DNA from: Rebecca billardiae RCC1528
Lineage: Eukaryota; Haptophyta
NCBI GenBank assembly: GCA_965240325.2
Contig: OZ251225.1
Coordinates: 2,914,001 to 2,978,000 of the forward strand
Length of the DNA: 64,000 nt
Direction: 5' to 3'
Below the pieces are notes generated by a model. That model made no database searches. It saw only the letters and a list, made by a program, of their open reading frames with translations, and was not told where the DNA came from. Made by a program: the position numbers and the translations under genes. Numbering within the stretch: position 1 is the stretch's first letter; each line of letters starts with the position of its first letter. Positions 54,101 to 63,005 of the stretch are shown here, piece by piece.

Positions 54101-56511
54101 CCCGAGTCGTCGAGCGCGAGGCTGCGGATCCACTCGGCGCGCATCTGGTCCCGCACCGCGATCCCGCCCACCCGCTCCGGCCGGATCACCAGCACCGGCC
54201 CCAGCACGGCCGCGTGCTCCGACACGCGCGCGCTCGACGTTCTGAACACGCTCCACTTCCGGATGGTTCCGTCGTTCGACCCGGAGAAGAAGGCATCGCC
54301 GTCGGCGCTCGCGGCGAGGGCGCGCACCCAGCGCGTGTGCCCGACGTACCGCGCCACCACCAGCGCGAACGCGAGGTCCCACTGCAGGATCTCGTTCGAG
54401 CCGCCCTCCGCGTCGTTCGAATCCGAACCTCCCGCGCTCAGCAGCGATTGGTCGGCATCGACCAATAGGAGCGCAGACACTTGCGCCGGGTGGCGGTGGT
54501 GCTCGTCGCGGAGGGAGATGACGCTGAGGTCGGCGTCGGCCGGCGCGCCGCGCCCGACGCGCCACGCGCTGATCCGCCCGTCGTCCAGCCCGTGGAACAC
54601 CGCCTCCGTGTCCACCAGGTGTCCGCTGGGCGACGTGGCGATCGAGGTCACTGCCGTGGCGGCGTCCGCGCGCGGCGCACGGCGGGCGCCGCCCGCGCCG
54701 CCCGCGCGGCCGGCGCGGCCCGCGCCGCCGAGGCCGAGGGCGGCGCGCGCGCGGCGGGCGAGGCGGTGGCCCGCGGCGGGCGAGGAGGCGGCGTGGAGCA
54801 TCGACGCGCGGTCCGACGCGCCCGGCCCCACCGCGCCGCCCTCCTCCGCCGCCGCCTTGGCGTCGTCCGCCGCCACCGCCGCAAGCCTCACCGTCGCCGC
54901 CTGCCGAAGCACGCGCACGCACCCGCCGGTCCACAGGTCCCACAGCCGGACCGTGCCGTCGAAGGAGCCGGAGAGGATGCACTCGCGCGAGTGCACGACG
55001 CACGGCCGCACGCACATCACCCACCCCGCGTGGCCCTGCTGCACCTCGTGCCGCACGCCCGCGCCGAGCTCGCGCAGCGCCGTGCGCGCGCGCTGCAGCC
55101 GCGCGCCAGCCGACCAGCGGCCGAGCGCGACGACGAATTCAAACGTGGCGGTCAGGTGCGCGACCACCTTGGTGGCGGGGACGCGGTGGCGCGGCGCGAC
55201 GAAGAAGTGGTGCGGCACGCCGTTGATCTCGAGCCGCGCCGCCTCGAACGGGAAGATCTCGCGCGCGCGCGCGTCCTCCGAGTCGTGCAGTGCGAGCAGC
55301 AGCGCACTCACGTCATAGGCCTTGGAAGTGCCGTCGAGCATCGTCGCGATCGGCGTCGACTCGCCGAGCGCGTCGGCGCGGAGCTGGTCGAACTCGGCGG
55401 GCGAGACGCCGCAGAAGGTGACGAAGAACCAGCGCTTGTCGCGGTGCGGCACCTCGCCGCGGCAGATCCGCTCCCACAGCCCGACCAGCCCCAGCTCGGA
55501 CGCGCGCCGCAGGTAACGGAGCACCGGGTCATGCGGGTGGCGCGCCGCGAGCGCGCGCGCGACGCGCATCGGCACGTTCGGCACCGCGGCGCGCGAGATG
55601 AGGCGGAGCGGCACGCGGTTGCACACGCACCACGAGTAGGCGTACGCCGCGGCGGGCTCGTCGAGCATGTTGTTCGCCGCGTCGTCCGGCCGCAGGTACG
55701 TCGGCGCGTCCCGCACGGCGACGGCGCCGTCCGAGCCGAGCGCCACGCCGCCCATCACAGTCACACTCTCGAGCTTGGCGACCGCGAGGGAGGAGTGCGA
55801 GCCGAGGAGCTGCGCGAGGTCGGAGAGCGCGGAGATCACGACGAGCGTGAGCGACTTGTTGAGCACGTGCTCCAGCGTCTCCACCAGCAGCTGCGGCCCG
55901 TCGTGCAGCCGCGAGTCCTCCACCGCAGAGTAGCCGGGAAACTCGTACTCGTGTGCGCGCGCGCTGTGCCGCTTCGACGTCTGGTGGCCGATGCCGACCG
56001 GCACGGCGTCGAGGTCGAAGTAGTCGAGGATGGCGCGGGCGAGCGCGGCGCGGTTGCGCGCCTCCTTCAGCCCCGTCGTCGGGTGCACCCCGCCGCCATT
56101 GCACACGACCGCCGCGAGCACGATCCGGCCCTGCAGGTGCAGGCTGGCGGCCATCAGCAGCGCGACCAGATCATCCGGGTCGGGCCCCGGATCGGTGACG
56201 AGCACGATCGTGCGCGGGCGGAGGTGCTGGAACGTCGGCGTCGCCGCCAGCGCGCGCGCCTCGCGCCGCGCGATCATCCCCCCCAGCTCGCGCCGCACCC
56301 GGCGCGCGCAGCTCGCGCCGCCGCGGCCCACCGCCTCCGGCCGCCGCGCGAGCATCCGGCGGTTCTGCTCGACGGCGGCTTCGCCCGCGCGCGCGCCCGC
56401 GGCATCGCCGAGCTCGACATCGAACTCGTCCGCCGAGTCCACGCACACCGGCGCGAGTGCGCGGAACTGCGGCGGCAACGACTTCCGTCTGGCCACCTCC
56501 CGCGGGCTCAT
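51181..56511 (-). CDS. Nucleoside hydrolase-WD40-multispanning membrane fusion protein
   Basis: A single 1,776-codon exon. Residues about 95-410 are an inosine-uridine nucleoside hydrolase fold: IVLVTDPGPDPDDLVALLMAA holds the calcium-binding Asp cluster, then VVCNGGG, VVISALSDLAQLL, VMGGVA and KAYDVSALLLAL, where the last Asp would be. Residues about 490-935 are WD40 repeats: GHAGWVMCV...SGSFDGTVRLWD, YVGHTRWVRALAASADGDAF...DGTIRKWS, LYCGHEDKVTTV...GSNDGFIVQWS. After an Ala/Ser-rich linker come about 6-7 hydrophobic helices between residues 1,140 and 1,540 (VYWLMVFFALLSIALFV, FLVYFIIVLGGGGFILISRF, YLVTTGLVFPLYIVVA, ALSICSWLATAVVMVWFAF, AACVAMVVCRAVFAVTYVQL, LWSWALLTALTVPTAWLL), then a Ser/Arg-rich tail (RSRSPSPERR). 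The frame is continuous, so the fusion is not a splicing artefact of my reading. Function unknown; a membrane-bound nucleoside-sensing or salvage protein is conceivable. Confidence 0.8.
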   Translation of the reverse strand: MSPREVARRKSLPPQFRALAPVCVDSADEFDVELGDAAGARAGEAAVEQNRRMLARRPEAVGRGGASCARRVRRELGGMIARREARALAATPTFQHLRPRTIVLVTDPGPDPDDLVALLMAASLHLQGRIVLAAVVCNGGGVHPTTGLKEARNRAALARAILDYFDLDAVPVGIGHQTSKRHSARAHEYEFPGYSAVEDSRLHDGPQLLVETLEHVLNKSLTLVVISALSDLAQLLGSHSSLAVAKLESVTVMGGVALGSDGAVAVRDAPTYLRPDDAANNMLDEPAAAYAYSWCVCNRVPLRLISRAAVPNVPMRVARALAARHPHDPVLRYLRRASELGLVGLWERICRGEVPHRDKRWFFVTFCGVSPAEFDQLRADALGESTPIATMLDGTSKAYDVSALLLALHDSEDARAREIFPFEAARLEINGVPHHFFVAPRHRVPATKVVAHLTATFEFVVALGRWSAGARLQRARTALRELGAGVRHEVQQGHAGWVMCVRPCVVHSRECILSGSFDGTVRLWDLWTGGCVRVLRQAATVRLAAVAADDAKAAAEEGGAVGPGASDRASMLHAASSPAAGHRLARRARAALGLGGAGRAGRAGGAGGARRAPRADAATAVTSIATSPSGHLVDTEAVFHGLDDGRISAWRVGRGAPADADLSVISLRDEHHRHPAQVSALLLVDADQSLLSAGGSDSNDAEGGSNEILQWDLAFALVVARYVGHTRWVRALAASADGDAFFSGSNDGTIRKWSVFRTSSARVSEHAAVLGPVLVIRPERVGGIAVRDQMRAEWIRSLALDDSGESLFSAANDHTLRRWSAQSGRPRQLYCGHEDKVTTVALPRGRAPLFVFSGSNDGFIVQWSIARACALVRIECRTAVTAIALAERAFAPPRALGSSLAGSAADRPADRGGPSASLGLELELRTRLFSAHYDTTVLMWETSVAVDPSDIVAPPSAARGDAAAPRAAAAATPPTEATESHPAAAAAAAAASAAVPPRSAARAAAAAGGTAAGSVAAFKRAATAGELHVTGCELQTLPARSATSGARVARAPCASPAAAAEAGAAEVADAEVADADASDIGASFCSASSSFGPGRLSDRLRRWRAQRSNSRLSARGADGPACKTLPRSSAARFTHTPISSVLTAILDGPMVTVSAVIYALSHPAWNAIGGGGGGGAARAGDDGGGAAAERGGGGAAAGGSSALFGVLGAGGADAPGAARAYALRVRVYWLMVFFALLSIALFVSRAHERCVYALRAVPTSFVTDFANKGATRVVYKTRTGRALYYVERFLVYFIIVLGGGGFILISRFLLHAIACDDGAWRVDARVRCYSSAHLPYLVTTGLVFPLYIVVACRMSASFNDVTFLSEFEDALPSSSKKLRQLMTYWGSTVVKRAGHWTRHPTHGWKFGLTGRLSILVNWVADLVITEREGAPLSPLRALSICSWLATAVVMVWFAFKFQPMAHPAACVAMVVCRAVFAVTYVQLSALCALAMHGAGGAGARGAHAPFDPRSDAWAGSAARALSLWSWALLTALTVPTAWLLARRHRWEQGNEGVRERQLAMGAARGAERAGVPDGGVQRLGWRTFAHRRPTNSPPTLAQWSRARWAAAQRAASAAGAAASRSRSPSPERRLERQRSASAGPTRARWPVRGAQHAAEPLAPPPAPHGAEGGPAVRAAGGAGGVPRAPRSFSPPRRGGRAARFQRAAAAAGIGGAWQQAKASKVRWSELELGGLDHPTWPAGCAQQGSSAASIISRPNESQCGCSSDSCEAASSSSAVI

Positions 56512-56751
56512 GGCGAGCGGGCACCCATCGTATGTCGCTGAGCCTGACTGTGATTCTGTGAAGCGCTCCCAGCGGTCGGCTCAATGTTCCTTCCGGCCGG
56601 GCCGAACTTCCGGCGCTCTCGCGCGAAGCTCGCCGCGTCTGGCGAGCGCGTCAAGGGTGGTCGCCGCGTTACCGGCCGCGGGAGTTCCGGCCTGGATTGC
56701 CCGAGAATCGTCCCGGCCAACCGCATCGTCGAAGGAGAAGGGCCGCCGCAT

Positions 56752-57306
56752 ATGGTGCGCGCCGAAGTCGTCGTCGCCGCTGCCTCCCTCTGCCTGGCTG
56801 TAGTGGATGCCGCCACGCAGTGCCGAGCGTATTCGCTAGCTCAAACTACACCGTCGCTCCGACGGGCGAGGCATCTTCTCTCGGCTGCAGACGATGGCGG
56901 CGGGGTCGCAGGAGCTGGCACCGGCGGCGATGATGGTGACGGCGGTGTGCCAGGCCTGCCCCAGCAACGCCCGAGCACAGATGTACCCCCTCAGCTGGCT
57001 CGATCACGCGCCCTCGCAAGTGAAGGGCTAGAGGGCCTGCCCAGTCGCGCATCACAGCTCTTGCAGCTCGGCGCGACGTTTTGGATCGGCCCCGTCGCCG
57101 CGCTTGTGTTCGCGGTGTCGTTGGCTGCTTTTGCAGCCCTCTACCTCTCACTGGGTGACCGCTTCTTGCACGGGGGGCGGCCAGCCGGTCGCGCACCAGC
57201 AGGCCTGTACACGGATGCATCAGAACAGCCGTGGAACGTCGGTGAGCAGGGGCGGGAACCGTTTGATGACGGCGCCCTCTCGCCACAGCAGCGCTTTGTA
57301 GACTAG
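56752..57306 (+). CDS. Hypothetical single-pass membrane protein
   Basis: 184 aa from the ATG at 56752. MVRAEVVVAAASLCLAVVDA looks like a signal peptide; a Gly/Asp-rich segment follows, and FWIGPVAALVFAVSLAAFAALYLSL (about 105-129) is a transmembrane helix. The C-terminal about 50 residues are polar. This layout suggests a type I membrane protein. I do not recognise the family. In-frame upstream ATGs exist back to 56584, but this start gives the signal peptide. Divergent from the nucleoside hydrolase fusion gene. Confidence 0.55.
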   Translation: MVRAEVVVAAASLCLAVVDAATQCRAYSLAQTTPSLRRARHLLSAADDGGGVAGAGTGGDDGDGGVPGLPQQRPSTDVPPQLARSRALASEGLEGLPSRASQLLQLGATFWIGPVAALVFAVSLAAFAALYLSLGDRFLHGGRPAGRAPAGLYTDASEQPWNVGEQGREPFDDGALSPQQRFVD

Positions 57307-57593
57307 CGGTCTAGCGCGGACGCCGCCAGGGACGCGGTGCTCCCGGGCAGGCTTTGCTTTGCCCATCGGCAATCCGCGCTCAGACCGAAGCTCGAGCTGA
57401 CAGTCTATGAGCTTCGCGCTGTCCGGCGGACCTGATTGATTCGAAGACCGGTGCCGCCGGAGCACAGATGACAGAACCCGCCCGTTCCGAGTGCTCGGAC
57501 TACTGCTACAGTAGTGCTGAACGAATTCATCGTCGTCAATCTGACTATCTGAGCCAGCACGGAGCCAGAGTCATTCAGTCATCAGATTGACAT

Positions 57594-57670
57594 ACTAATT
57601 CTATGATTTAAAGACACAGGCACGAGCCCGAGGGCGCAGCTCTTCCGTGATTCGTCGACGTCTGTCGTGA
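57594..57670. repeat. Dispersed repeat, copy 2 (partner at 8842-8901)
   Basis: Begins ACTAATTCTATGATTTAAAG like copy 1 and carries an extra CCCGAG plus small indels. The two copies are nearly 49 kb apart. Confidence 0.8.
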
Positions 57671-57826
57671 AGTACTGATTGGAGACATTGAGGGTGCGCG
57701 GGTGAGGACTGACGGGTCAGTCGGGGCCTCGCCGAAGCCTGCTGATTGATCACACGGAGCCAGTAGGTGCCCAGGGATGCCGCTGTAGTACTTGAAGCAG
57801 TCGTCGCCGGCCTTGGTCATCATGTA

Positions 57827-58420
57827 CAGGTGGATACGGGCTAACTGGACACAGGGGCTATCTGGACACTCAGCGGGCGGCGGGCCTCGTGGCGAGGGCT
57901 CGTGGGCGAACGAGCACGAGCGCCCACTGGCGGGTCGCCACGACGGCGCACGATGTTCGCTGAACTCACCTGGTCGTGAGACGTCGTCTGCGCACGCGCC
58001 AGGTCGCGCTTCTCGCCGCCTTCGCCTTGTTTCGTGAGTCCCGCGCACAAGGGCGAACGCCAGCGTTTCAAGCCGCAAGGCGCGTGCGCGGACTCAGGAA
58101 GGGCGGACTCCGAGGCAAGGCGCGGTTGCGCTGGCGTGGGTAGGTCCCAGAGCAACCGTCCGAGCCGCTGCACACGCTTTTCCTCCGCGCGCGCGTCTCT
58201 GAGCTCGATTCCCATGCCTCAGCCAGTGCCAGGGGCTAATTGGACAGTGCCATTGCGGCCGCCACGCGCGGAGACGGGCCCGCAGCGCAGAAAGCGCGCT
58301 GTGGCGGAACTCCAGGGACCCCCTGAAGTCCGTCCCTGGCGCCCCTTCGACCCCAATGCTCCCAGGGAGGCCTCCGCGTGAGTTGGGTCGGCCACTGTCC
58401 AGATCACCCGTATCCACCTG
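57827..58420. mobile_element. Non-autonomous DNA transposon (MITE-like) with TA target duplication
   Basis: CAGGTGGATACGGG at 57827-57840 is repeated exactly inverted at 58407-58420 (CCCGTATCCACCTG), and weaker pairing continues inward (CTAACTGGACA against TGATCTGGACA). A TA dinucleotide flanks both ends, as expected for Tc1/mariner-type insertion. The 594-bp interior is GC-rich with several TGGACA motifs and no recognisable transposase. Confidence 0.8.
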
Positions 58421-59093
58421 TAGTTGTACGCGTCGACGTTCCGAGGCCGTAAGATGACACTGACTACTTTTCATCGTCATGATACGACGACGACGATATG
58501 CGCACTTTCAGCTGTCACTCTTGAACCGAGCAGCACTCGCGCTGCCTGACGCGCACACTCTCATGACTCATCATCATTGATGATGACGAATATGTATGTA
58601 TTATTAATATATATATAGCATATATATATTGTTATAATACTGGTGTGGAGCAGCCTGGGGCTCAGGCCTCAGCCTGATGAAGGGCTGCCAGGGCAGTCAG
58701 ACTTGGAGGCGGCGTCAACTCTAGCTAGGTTCAAATCCGCCGGATGAGTCGCGGTCGTCCTCGTCACTTCCTCGGGCTGCAAGAGCGGGTCGTACACACA
58801 GTCGATGCTCGTACTCGATGTCGCAGCCACGCGCCCCGTACGAAGAGCGAAGCCCGCTTGTAGTGGAAGACGCCGTGACCTCGAAATTCCCAGGCGGGTC
58901 GCAGGAGTCGGTATGGGAATTACCAAACGGTGCGCGAGGCCCGCGTGGTCGCACGTACGCTGCCAGACGAGACGCGAGCTGCGACGGACAGCCCGCCCAG
59001 GTGGCGCCTCGCGTTGCACCTCAAAGCCCTGCGGCGACTCGGCGTAGCCGTGGCAGGCGTACCCGCGACCCGCGCCGGCGCCCGCAGCGAGCT

Positions 59094-60041
59094 TCAGCCC
59101 GCCGCGCCCGCGCGCTCGGCGAGGAAGTCTCGGACGGCGCGCACAATGTGCGCCGGGCCGAGCGTGTGCCCGTCCGAGTGCACCTCCTTGCGCACGCTCG
59201 CGCCGTTGTGGATGAGCAGCTGCTCGAGCCAGCCGCTCACGAAGAAGGGGAGCGTCATGTCCGCGGTGCCGTGCGTCATCAACACCGGCACGCCCCGGTG
59301 CGTCGCGAGCTTGGTCGCCCACTCCTCGACGACGATCGGCGCTCCGCTCATGGAGAGGATCCCTGCGACGCGGCTGCCCGCCGGCATGGACAGCGCCGTG
59401 TCGATGGCCGTCATGGCGCCCTGGCTGAAGCCGCCGATGACCACGCGCGAGTACGGCGTGTCCATCGCGTACTTGCACACCTCTTCGACGAGCGCGACCA
59501 TCGCAGAGCGGCACTCGGGCAGGCCGGGCGGCACGTCTCGGATCAGCCGCGCGATCGCGTTCTCCCCGGACTGCATCGCGCCCACCCACTGCATCACGTC
59601 GATGGTCCACCACGCGGTCGTGCCCATCTTGCCCAGCGGCGCCTGCGGGAAGACCCAGAGCACCGGCCGGCCAACGGATTCGTGCAGTTTGAGCGCCTCT
59701 GGCAACGTGACGAAGTCGTCAGAGTTGGAGCCCAGGCCGTGCAGCACGATCACGACCATGCCGGGTGCGGTGCTTCTGGCGAGGACGTCGGCCTGCGCCA
59801 CGAGCGTGCAGTCGAACTGCGAGAACTTACGCCTCTCCGTCTTCAGCAGAGCCGACGGTGGGGCGTGGCCCTGTGCGCCGGCGGCTGATGCGGGGACGCG
59901 CGTGCCGTCCGAGTGGCGCCCGCGCGCCTCTTCCGCCCGCGCGCGGAGGTCGGAGATCTCGAAGCAGTCGTCGTGCTTTAGGCCGGCGCTGACGATATAG
60001 GCGCGCAGCTCCTTCACGCTCATGCTCGCGATGTCCGCCAT
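59094..60041 (-). CDS. Acyl-protein thioesterase/carboxylesterase-like alpha/beta hydrolase with N-terminal SAP-like helix pair
   Basis: 315 aa from the ATG at 60041; codons upstream lack an ATG start. Residues about 6-40 (MSVKELRAYIVSAGLKHDDCFEISDLRARA) resemble the SAP-like/ARMET C-terminal helix-extended-loop-helix found at the N-termini of some algal and plant proteins. The hydrolase (Abhydrolase_2) starts near 90: VIVLHGLGSNSDDF, then VFPQAPLG, the nucleophile Ser in VIGGFSQGAMTA (about 205), the Asp in THGTADMTLP and the His in SDGHTLGPAHI. Cytosolic relatives remove palmitate from proteins or hydrolyse lysophospholipids. The extra N-terminal domain is unusual for this family. Confidence 0.85.
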   Translation of the reverse strand: MADIASMSVKELRAYIVSAGLKHDDCFEISDLRARAEEARGRHSDGTRVPASAAGAQGHAPPSALLKTERRKFSQFDCTLVAQADVLARSTAPGMVVIVLHGLGSNSDDFVTLPEALKLHESVGRPVLWVFPQAPLGKMGTTAWWTIDVMQWVGAMQSGENAIARLIRDVPPGLPECRSAMVALVEEVCKYAMDTPYSRVVIGGFSQGAMTAIDTALSMPAGSRVAGILSMSGAPIVVEEWATKLATHRGVPVLMTHGTADMTLPFFVSGWLEQLLIHNGASVRKEVHSDGHTLGPAHIVRAVRDFLAERAGAAG

Positions 60042-60352
60042 CGTCGATTCGTCGGCCCCGTATGCGTTTTTTTCGTTCGCGCCCAGGCGAGCCGCCTGCA
60101 CGCTCACCCACGCGTTGCACTGCCGGACAGCTCAACGAGAGTCAACGCTCTCGGCTAGAAGTTGTATCTGATGGACGTATCTGATTCGTCGGGTGGCCGT
60201 GTGTAAGTACCCGCCCCAACCCGGATTTACCCGCCGAGTTAGCAGATGATGAGCGCGATATCAACGATCACTCGAGCTCACGAGTCCCGGCCACTGCAAC
60301 CGGACGGTCGTGGCCCAGCGCCAGGGCCCATCCAGGCTGGTCATGCCGCCGG

Positions 60353-61768
60353 TCATGCGGCCGCCGGCCCACCGCCCACCGACCGCCCCGCAGCGCCGGG
60401 CCTCGCCACCCGCCCGCCACCGCGGCGAGGTGGCTCCCCCCCGCGCCCCGCCGTGCCGCGGCCGGGCGGATCACCCGTGGAGTTGGATCTGCGCCCTCCG
60501 CGCGCGCCGCTCCGCGGCCGCCCGCGCGGAGGGCCGCCAGCACCGCGCGCCCCGGCGTGTGAGGCCGGATTGCCGCCGTCAGGAATGGCGCGCGGAGCCT
60601 GCCCGGCGCCTGGCTGCTCGTGCTCGCCGTCCGCGCCCGGCGCAGCGCTGCCGCTGCCCCCGCCCTCGGCCGCCGCCTCGGCCTGCGCCTGCGCGCGCGC
60701 AATGCTTGCATGCCGCGCCTGCGCCGCGCGCACGCGCTCGAGCTCGGCTGGCTCGAGCTCGGCCAGCCAGCCTGGGGTGGGGGGGTCGGTGGGCGGGGCG
60801 TCCGCCGAGCCCTCCACTCCGCCACCCTCAACCCTCGCCCCGGCGCCATTCGGCGCGGCAGCCACGCCGGCCAGGCGGCCGAGGGCGTTGGCTCCGATCG
60901 GCAAACGGCAGACAGGGCACGGCAGCGGCCGCTGCTCCGCGCCGCGCGCGCGCAGATCCGCCGCGCTCGCGGCGGCGGAGAGCTCGACGTCGGCGCGTGC
61001 GCTCAGCTTCGCCGCACGCGCGCCCACGCGCTCGCACTCGCGGCGCGCGTCGGCGAGCGCCTGCTTCTGCGTGCGCGCCTGACGGGCCAGGCCAGTCGCC
61101 TGCGCGCGCTCGGCCTCGGGCAAGGCCGCCAGCTGTGCCTGCGCGTGCTCGAGCGAGAGCTGCAGCGCGCGCACGCGCTCGGAGGCCTCGCGCTCGCGAG
61201 CGCGCGCCTGCTCGAGATCTGCGGCGGCGGCTCGCGCGCGCTGCTCCTCCGCTGACGCGCCCGGCGCCGCGCTCTCCGCAGATGCCTGCTCGCGCGTGTC
61301 AGACGCGTGCCGCCAGCGCGCGACGCACGCGGCGTGGAAGCAGTGGTCGCACGGCGCGCGGAAGCCGTCCTCGGCACCAAGAGGCTGCAGGCAGACGGGG
61401 CAGTCGCCCCCCGCTTCCGTGACCTCGGTGATCGCGTCGAGCGCCGCGGATATTGCGTCGAAGCAGCAGCGCTCCCCGGCGCGCTCGGCGATCACCTCGC
61501 GCGCCGCGCTCACAATCAAAGCCTCCTCCTTGTCCACGAGCCCGCGCGCGTGACGCAGCCGCACGCTCGGCGGCATGGCATCGGGGTACCCACCCAGTTC
61601 AAGCTCGAGCTCGAGCTCGGCGGTGCACCGCCTCAGGGCCGGGTAGCCGCCACGCGGCAACAGCGTCAGGCGCAGCGCGCAGCGCGTCGCGGCCTCGTCC
61701 TCGTTCACGAGGAGGCCTTCAAACATCGCGGCGAGGAGGTCGATCTCCGCGCGTGTGTCGTCGTCCAT
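60353..61768 (-). CDS. RWD-RING E3 ubiquitin ligase (RNF25-like)
   Basis: 471 aa from the ATG at 61768. The N-terminal RWD domain (about 1-115) runs from EIDLLAAMFEG through ELELELELGGYPDAMPPSVRL to a C-terminal helix. The RING starts CPVCLQPL (about 129) with CDHCFHAACVARWRHA, but the last ligand pair CPVCRLPIG lies about 130 residues later, after a long Ala/Glu/Arg coiled coil. A split RING with an intervening helix is also how RNF25 is built. The tail is Gly/Pro/Arg-rich and disordered. In animals RNF25 ubiquitinates factors at stalled ribosomes and binds UBE2E enzymes. It is divergent from lipB, with 167 bp between starts. Confidence 0.82.
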   Translation of the reverse strand: MDDDTRAEIDLLAAMFEGLLVNEDEAATRCALRLTLLPRGGYPALRRCTAELELELELGGYPDAMPPSVRLRHARGLVDKEEALIVSAAREVIAERAGERCCFDAISAALDAITEVTEAGGDCPVCLQPLGAEDGFRAPCDHCFHAACVARWRHASDTREQASAESAAPGASAEEQRARAAAADLEQARAREREASERVRALQLSLEHAQAQLAALPEAERAQATGLARQARTQKQALADARRECERVGARAAKLSARADVELSAAASAADLRARGAEQRPLPCPVCRLPIGANALGRLAGVAAAPNGAGARVEGGGVEGSADAPPTDPPTPGWLAELEPAELERVRAAQARHASIARAQAQAEAAAEGGGSGSAAPGADGEHEQPGAGQAPRAIPDGGNPASHAGARGAGGPPRGRPRSGARGGRRSNSTGDPPGRGTAGRGGEPPRRGGGRVARPGAAGRSVGGGPAAA

Positions 61769-61935
61769 TGCGAGAGGGTGCCAACGGGGAGCATTCACGA
61801 CCGCGAGCCAGCCGTGTCGTCAGGCGTCTCGCGGCGGTCGAGCGCGGAGCCGGCGCTGCACGACGAGTCTCGGACGCTGCGCGGGTCGCGGGAGTCCGTT
61901 GTCCAGCACGGAGTTCTGTGCCGGCGAGCTCCACG

Positions 61936-62808
61936 ATGGCGGCCTCTCGCGCGTCGGCGCTCGCGCTGCTGGTTTTTGCCCCGCTGCACGCGATCAACGT
62001 GCACGGCAGCCGCACGGTGCTGCTGTACGACGCCTCAGATCGCCTCGTCCCCTACCGTGACGGGCTGCGCTGGCAGGAGGCGCTGCATGGCGAGCGAGTG
62101 AAGTGCGCAGTCGCGCGCGCGCGCGCCGTCGAGGACGCTTCGAGCTCGTCCGGCATCCTCGGAGTGCCAGACGCGCTCATCATGCTGCAGCACCAGGCTG
62201 TGCTGACGTTGGGCACGGCGAGCACGGAGGACAACATCCTCACGGCACGCGGGGACCTCCCCTTCGACGTGGTGCGCACGACGCGCGGCGGGGAGGTCAC
62301 CTACCACGGCCCTGGCCAGCTGGTCGCGTACCCCATCTTCGACCTCAGGGCGAGTCACACGGCCGACCTGCACTGGTATCTGCGCACGCTCGAGGGCGCG
62401 GTGATTGGCGCGCTTGGCGACTTTGGCATCGACGCCGGGCGGATCGATGGGCTGACCGGCGTGTGGGCAGGCGGCCGCAAGCTGTGCGCTATCGGCGTCA
62501 AGGTGTCGCGCTGGGTGACGATGCACGGGCTCGCGCTCAACGTCGACCCCGAGCTGCGCGACTTTGAGCACATCGTGCCGTGCGGCATCTCCGACAGGCC
62601 CGTCGGGTCCATCGCGCAGTTTGTGCCCGGCGTGCGCATGGACGAGGTGCGCGACTCGCTGCTCAAGCACCTGATGCACGCATTCGCCCTCGACGCGTGG
62701 CTTGACGCAGGGCCCGATCCATTGGCATTCGACGCTCCGCCTGCTCCCCAGGAGGCCTTGTCGTTCTATGCACCGGGCTCCGGGTATGACCGTGCCTCAG
62801 GTGCCTAG
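61936..62808 (+). CDS. lipB: Octanoyl-[acyl carrier protein]:protein octanoyltransferase (LipB/LIPT2)
   Basis: 290 aa. Transfers octanoate from ACP to lipoyl domains, the first step of lipoate cofactor synthesis in mitochondria or plastids. The N-terminus (MAASRASALALLVFAPLHAI) looks like a targeting sequence. Core motifs are present: TRGGEVTYHGPGQLVAYPIFDL (about 114-135) with the conserved His, GVWAGGRKLCAIGVKVSRWVT with the catalytic Lys in GRKLCAIGV, and HGLALNV followed by IVPCGI with the catalytic Cys. Length is slightly above bacterial LipB (about 215 aa) because of the leader and a short tail. No intron needed. Ends in TAG. Confidence 0.93.
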   Translation: MAASRASALALLVFAPLHAINVHGSRTVLLYDASDRLVPYRDGLRWQEALHGERVKCAVARARAVEDASSSSGILGVPDALIMLQHQAVLTLGTASTEDNILTARGDLPFDVVRTTRGGEVTYHGPGQLVAYPIFDLRASHTADLHWYLRTLEGAVIGALGDFGIDAGRIDGLTGVWAGGRKLCAIGVKVSRWVTMHGLALNVDPELRDFEHIVPCGISDRPVGSIAQFVPGVRMDEVRDSLLKHLMHAFALDAWLDAGPDPLAFDAPPAPQEALSFYAPGSGYDRASGA

Positions 62809-63005
62809 GCTGCTCGTGAGCAGGGGTGTGGGGGCGGTGTGTGTGCGGGGCTGCGGGCGATTTCGACGCCGACGAAACCGGTGAAAGTCAAAAAGTCGCC
62901 CGTCCCATCATTCTTTCGAAAACGCATTATTATTCATTACCGACGAAACATATATATTCATATATCGGTAATAATCGCACGACCGCAAACGTTGCACTGC
63001 TTGTA

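Larger units (their letters stand above)
57307..59093. other. Long intergenic region with repeats and a MITE
   Basis: Contains the dispersed repeat 57594-57670 and the TA-flanked inverted-repeat element 57827-58420, then AT-rich sequence with short (TA)n near 58605-58630. No host gene supported. Confidence 0.5.

Noticed and set aside
54481-56541. 686-codon plus-strand frame opposite the nucleoside hydrolase fusion
   Set aside because: Arg/His/Val-rich antisense frame; the minus frame has clear nucleoside hydrolase and WD40 motifs.
58722-58745. tRNA gene suggested by GGTTCAAATCC near 58728
   Set aside because: The bases around this B-box-like sequence do not pair into a T stem or acceptor stem, and there is no A box at the right distance.
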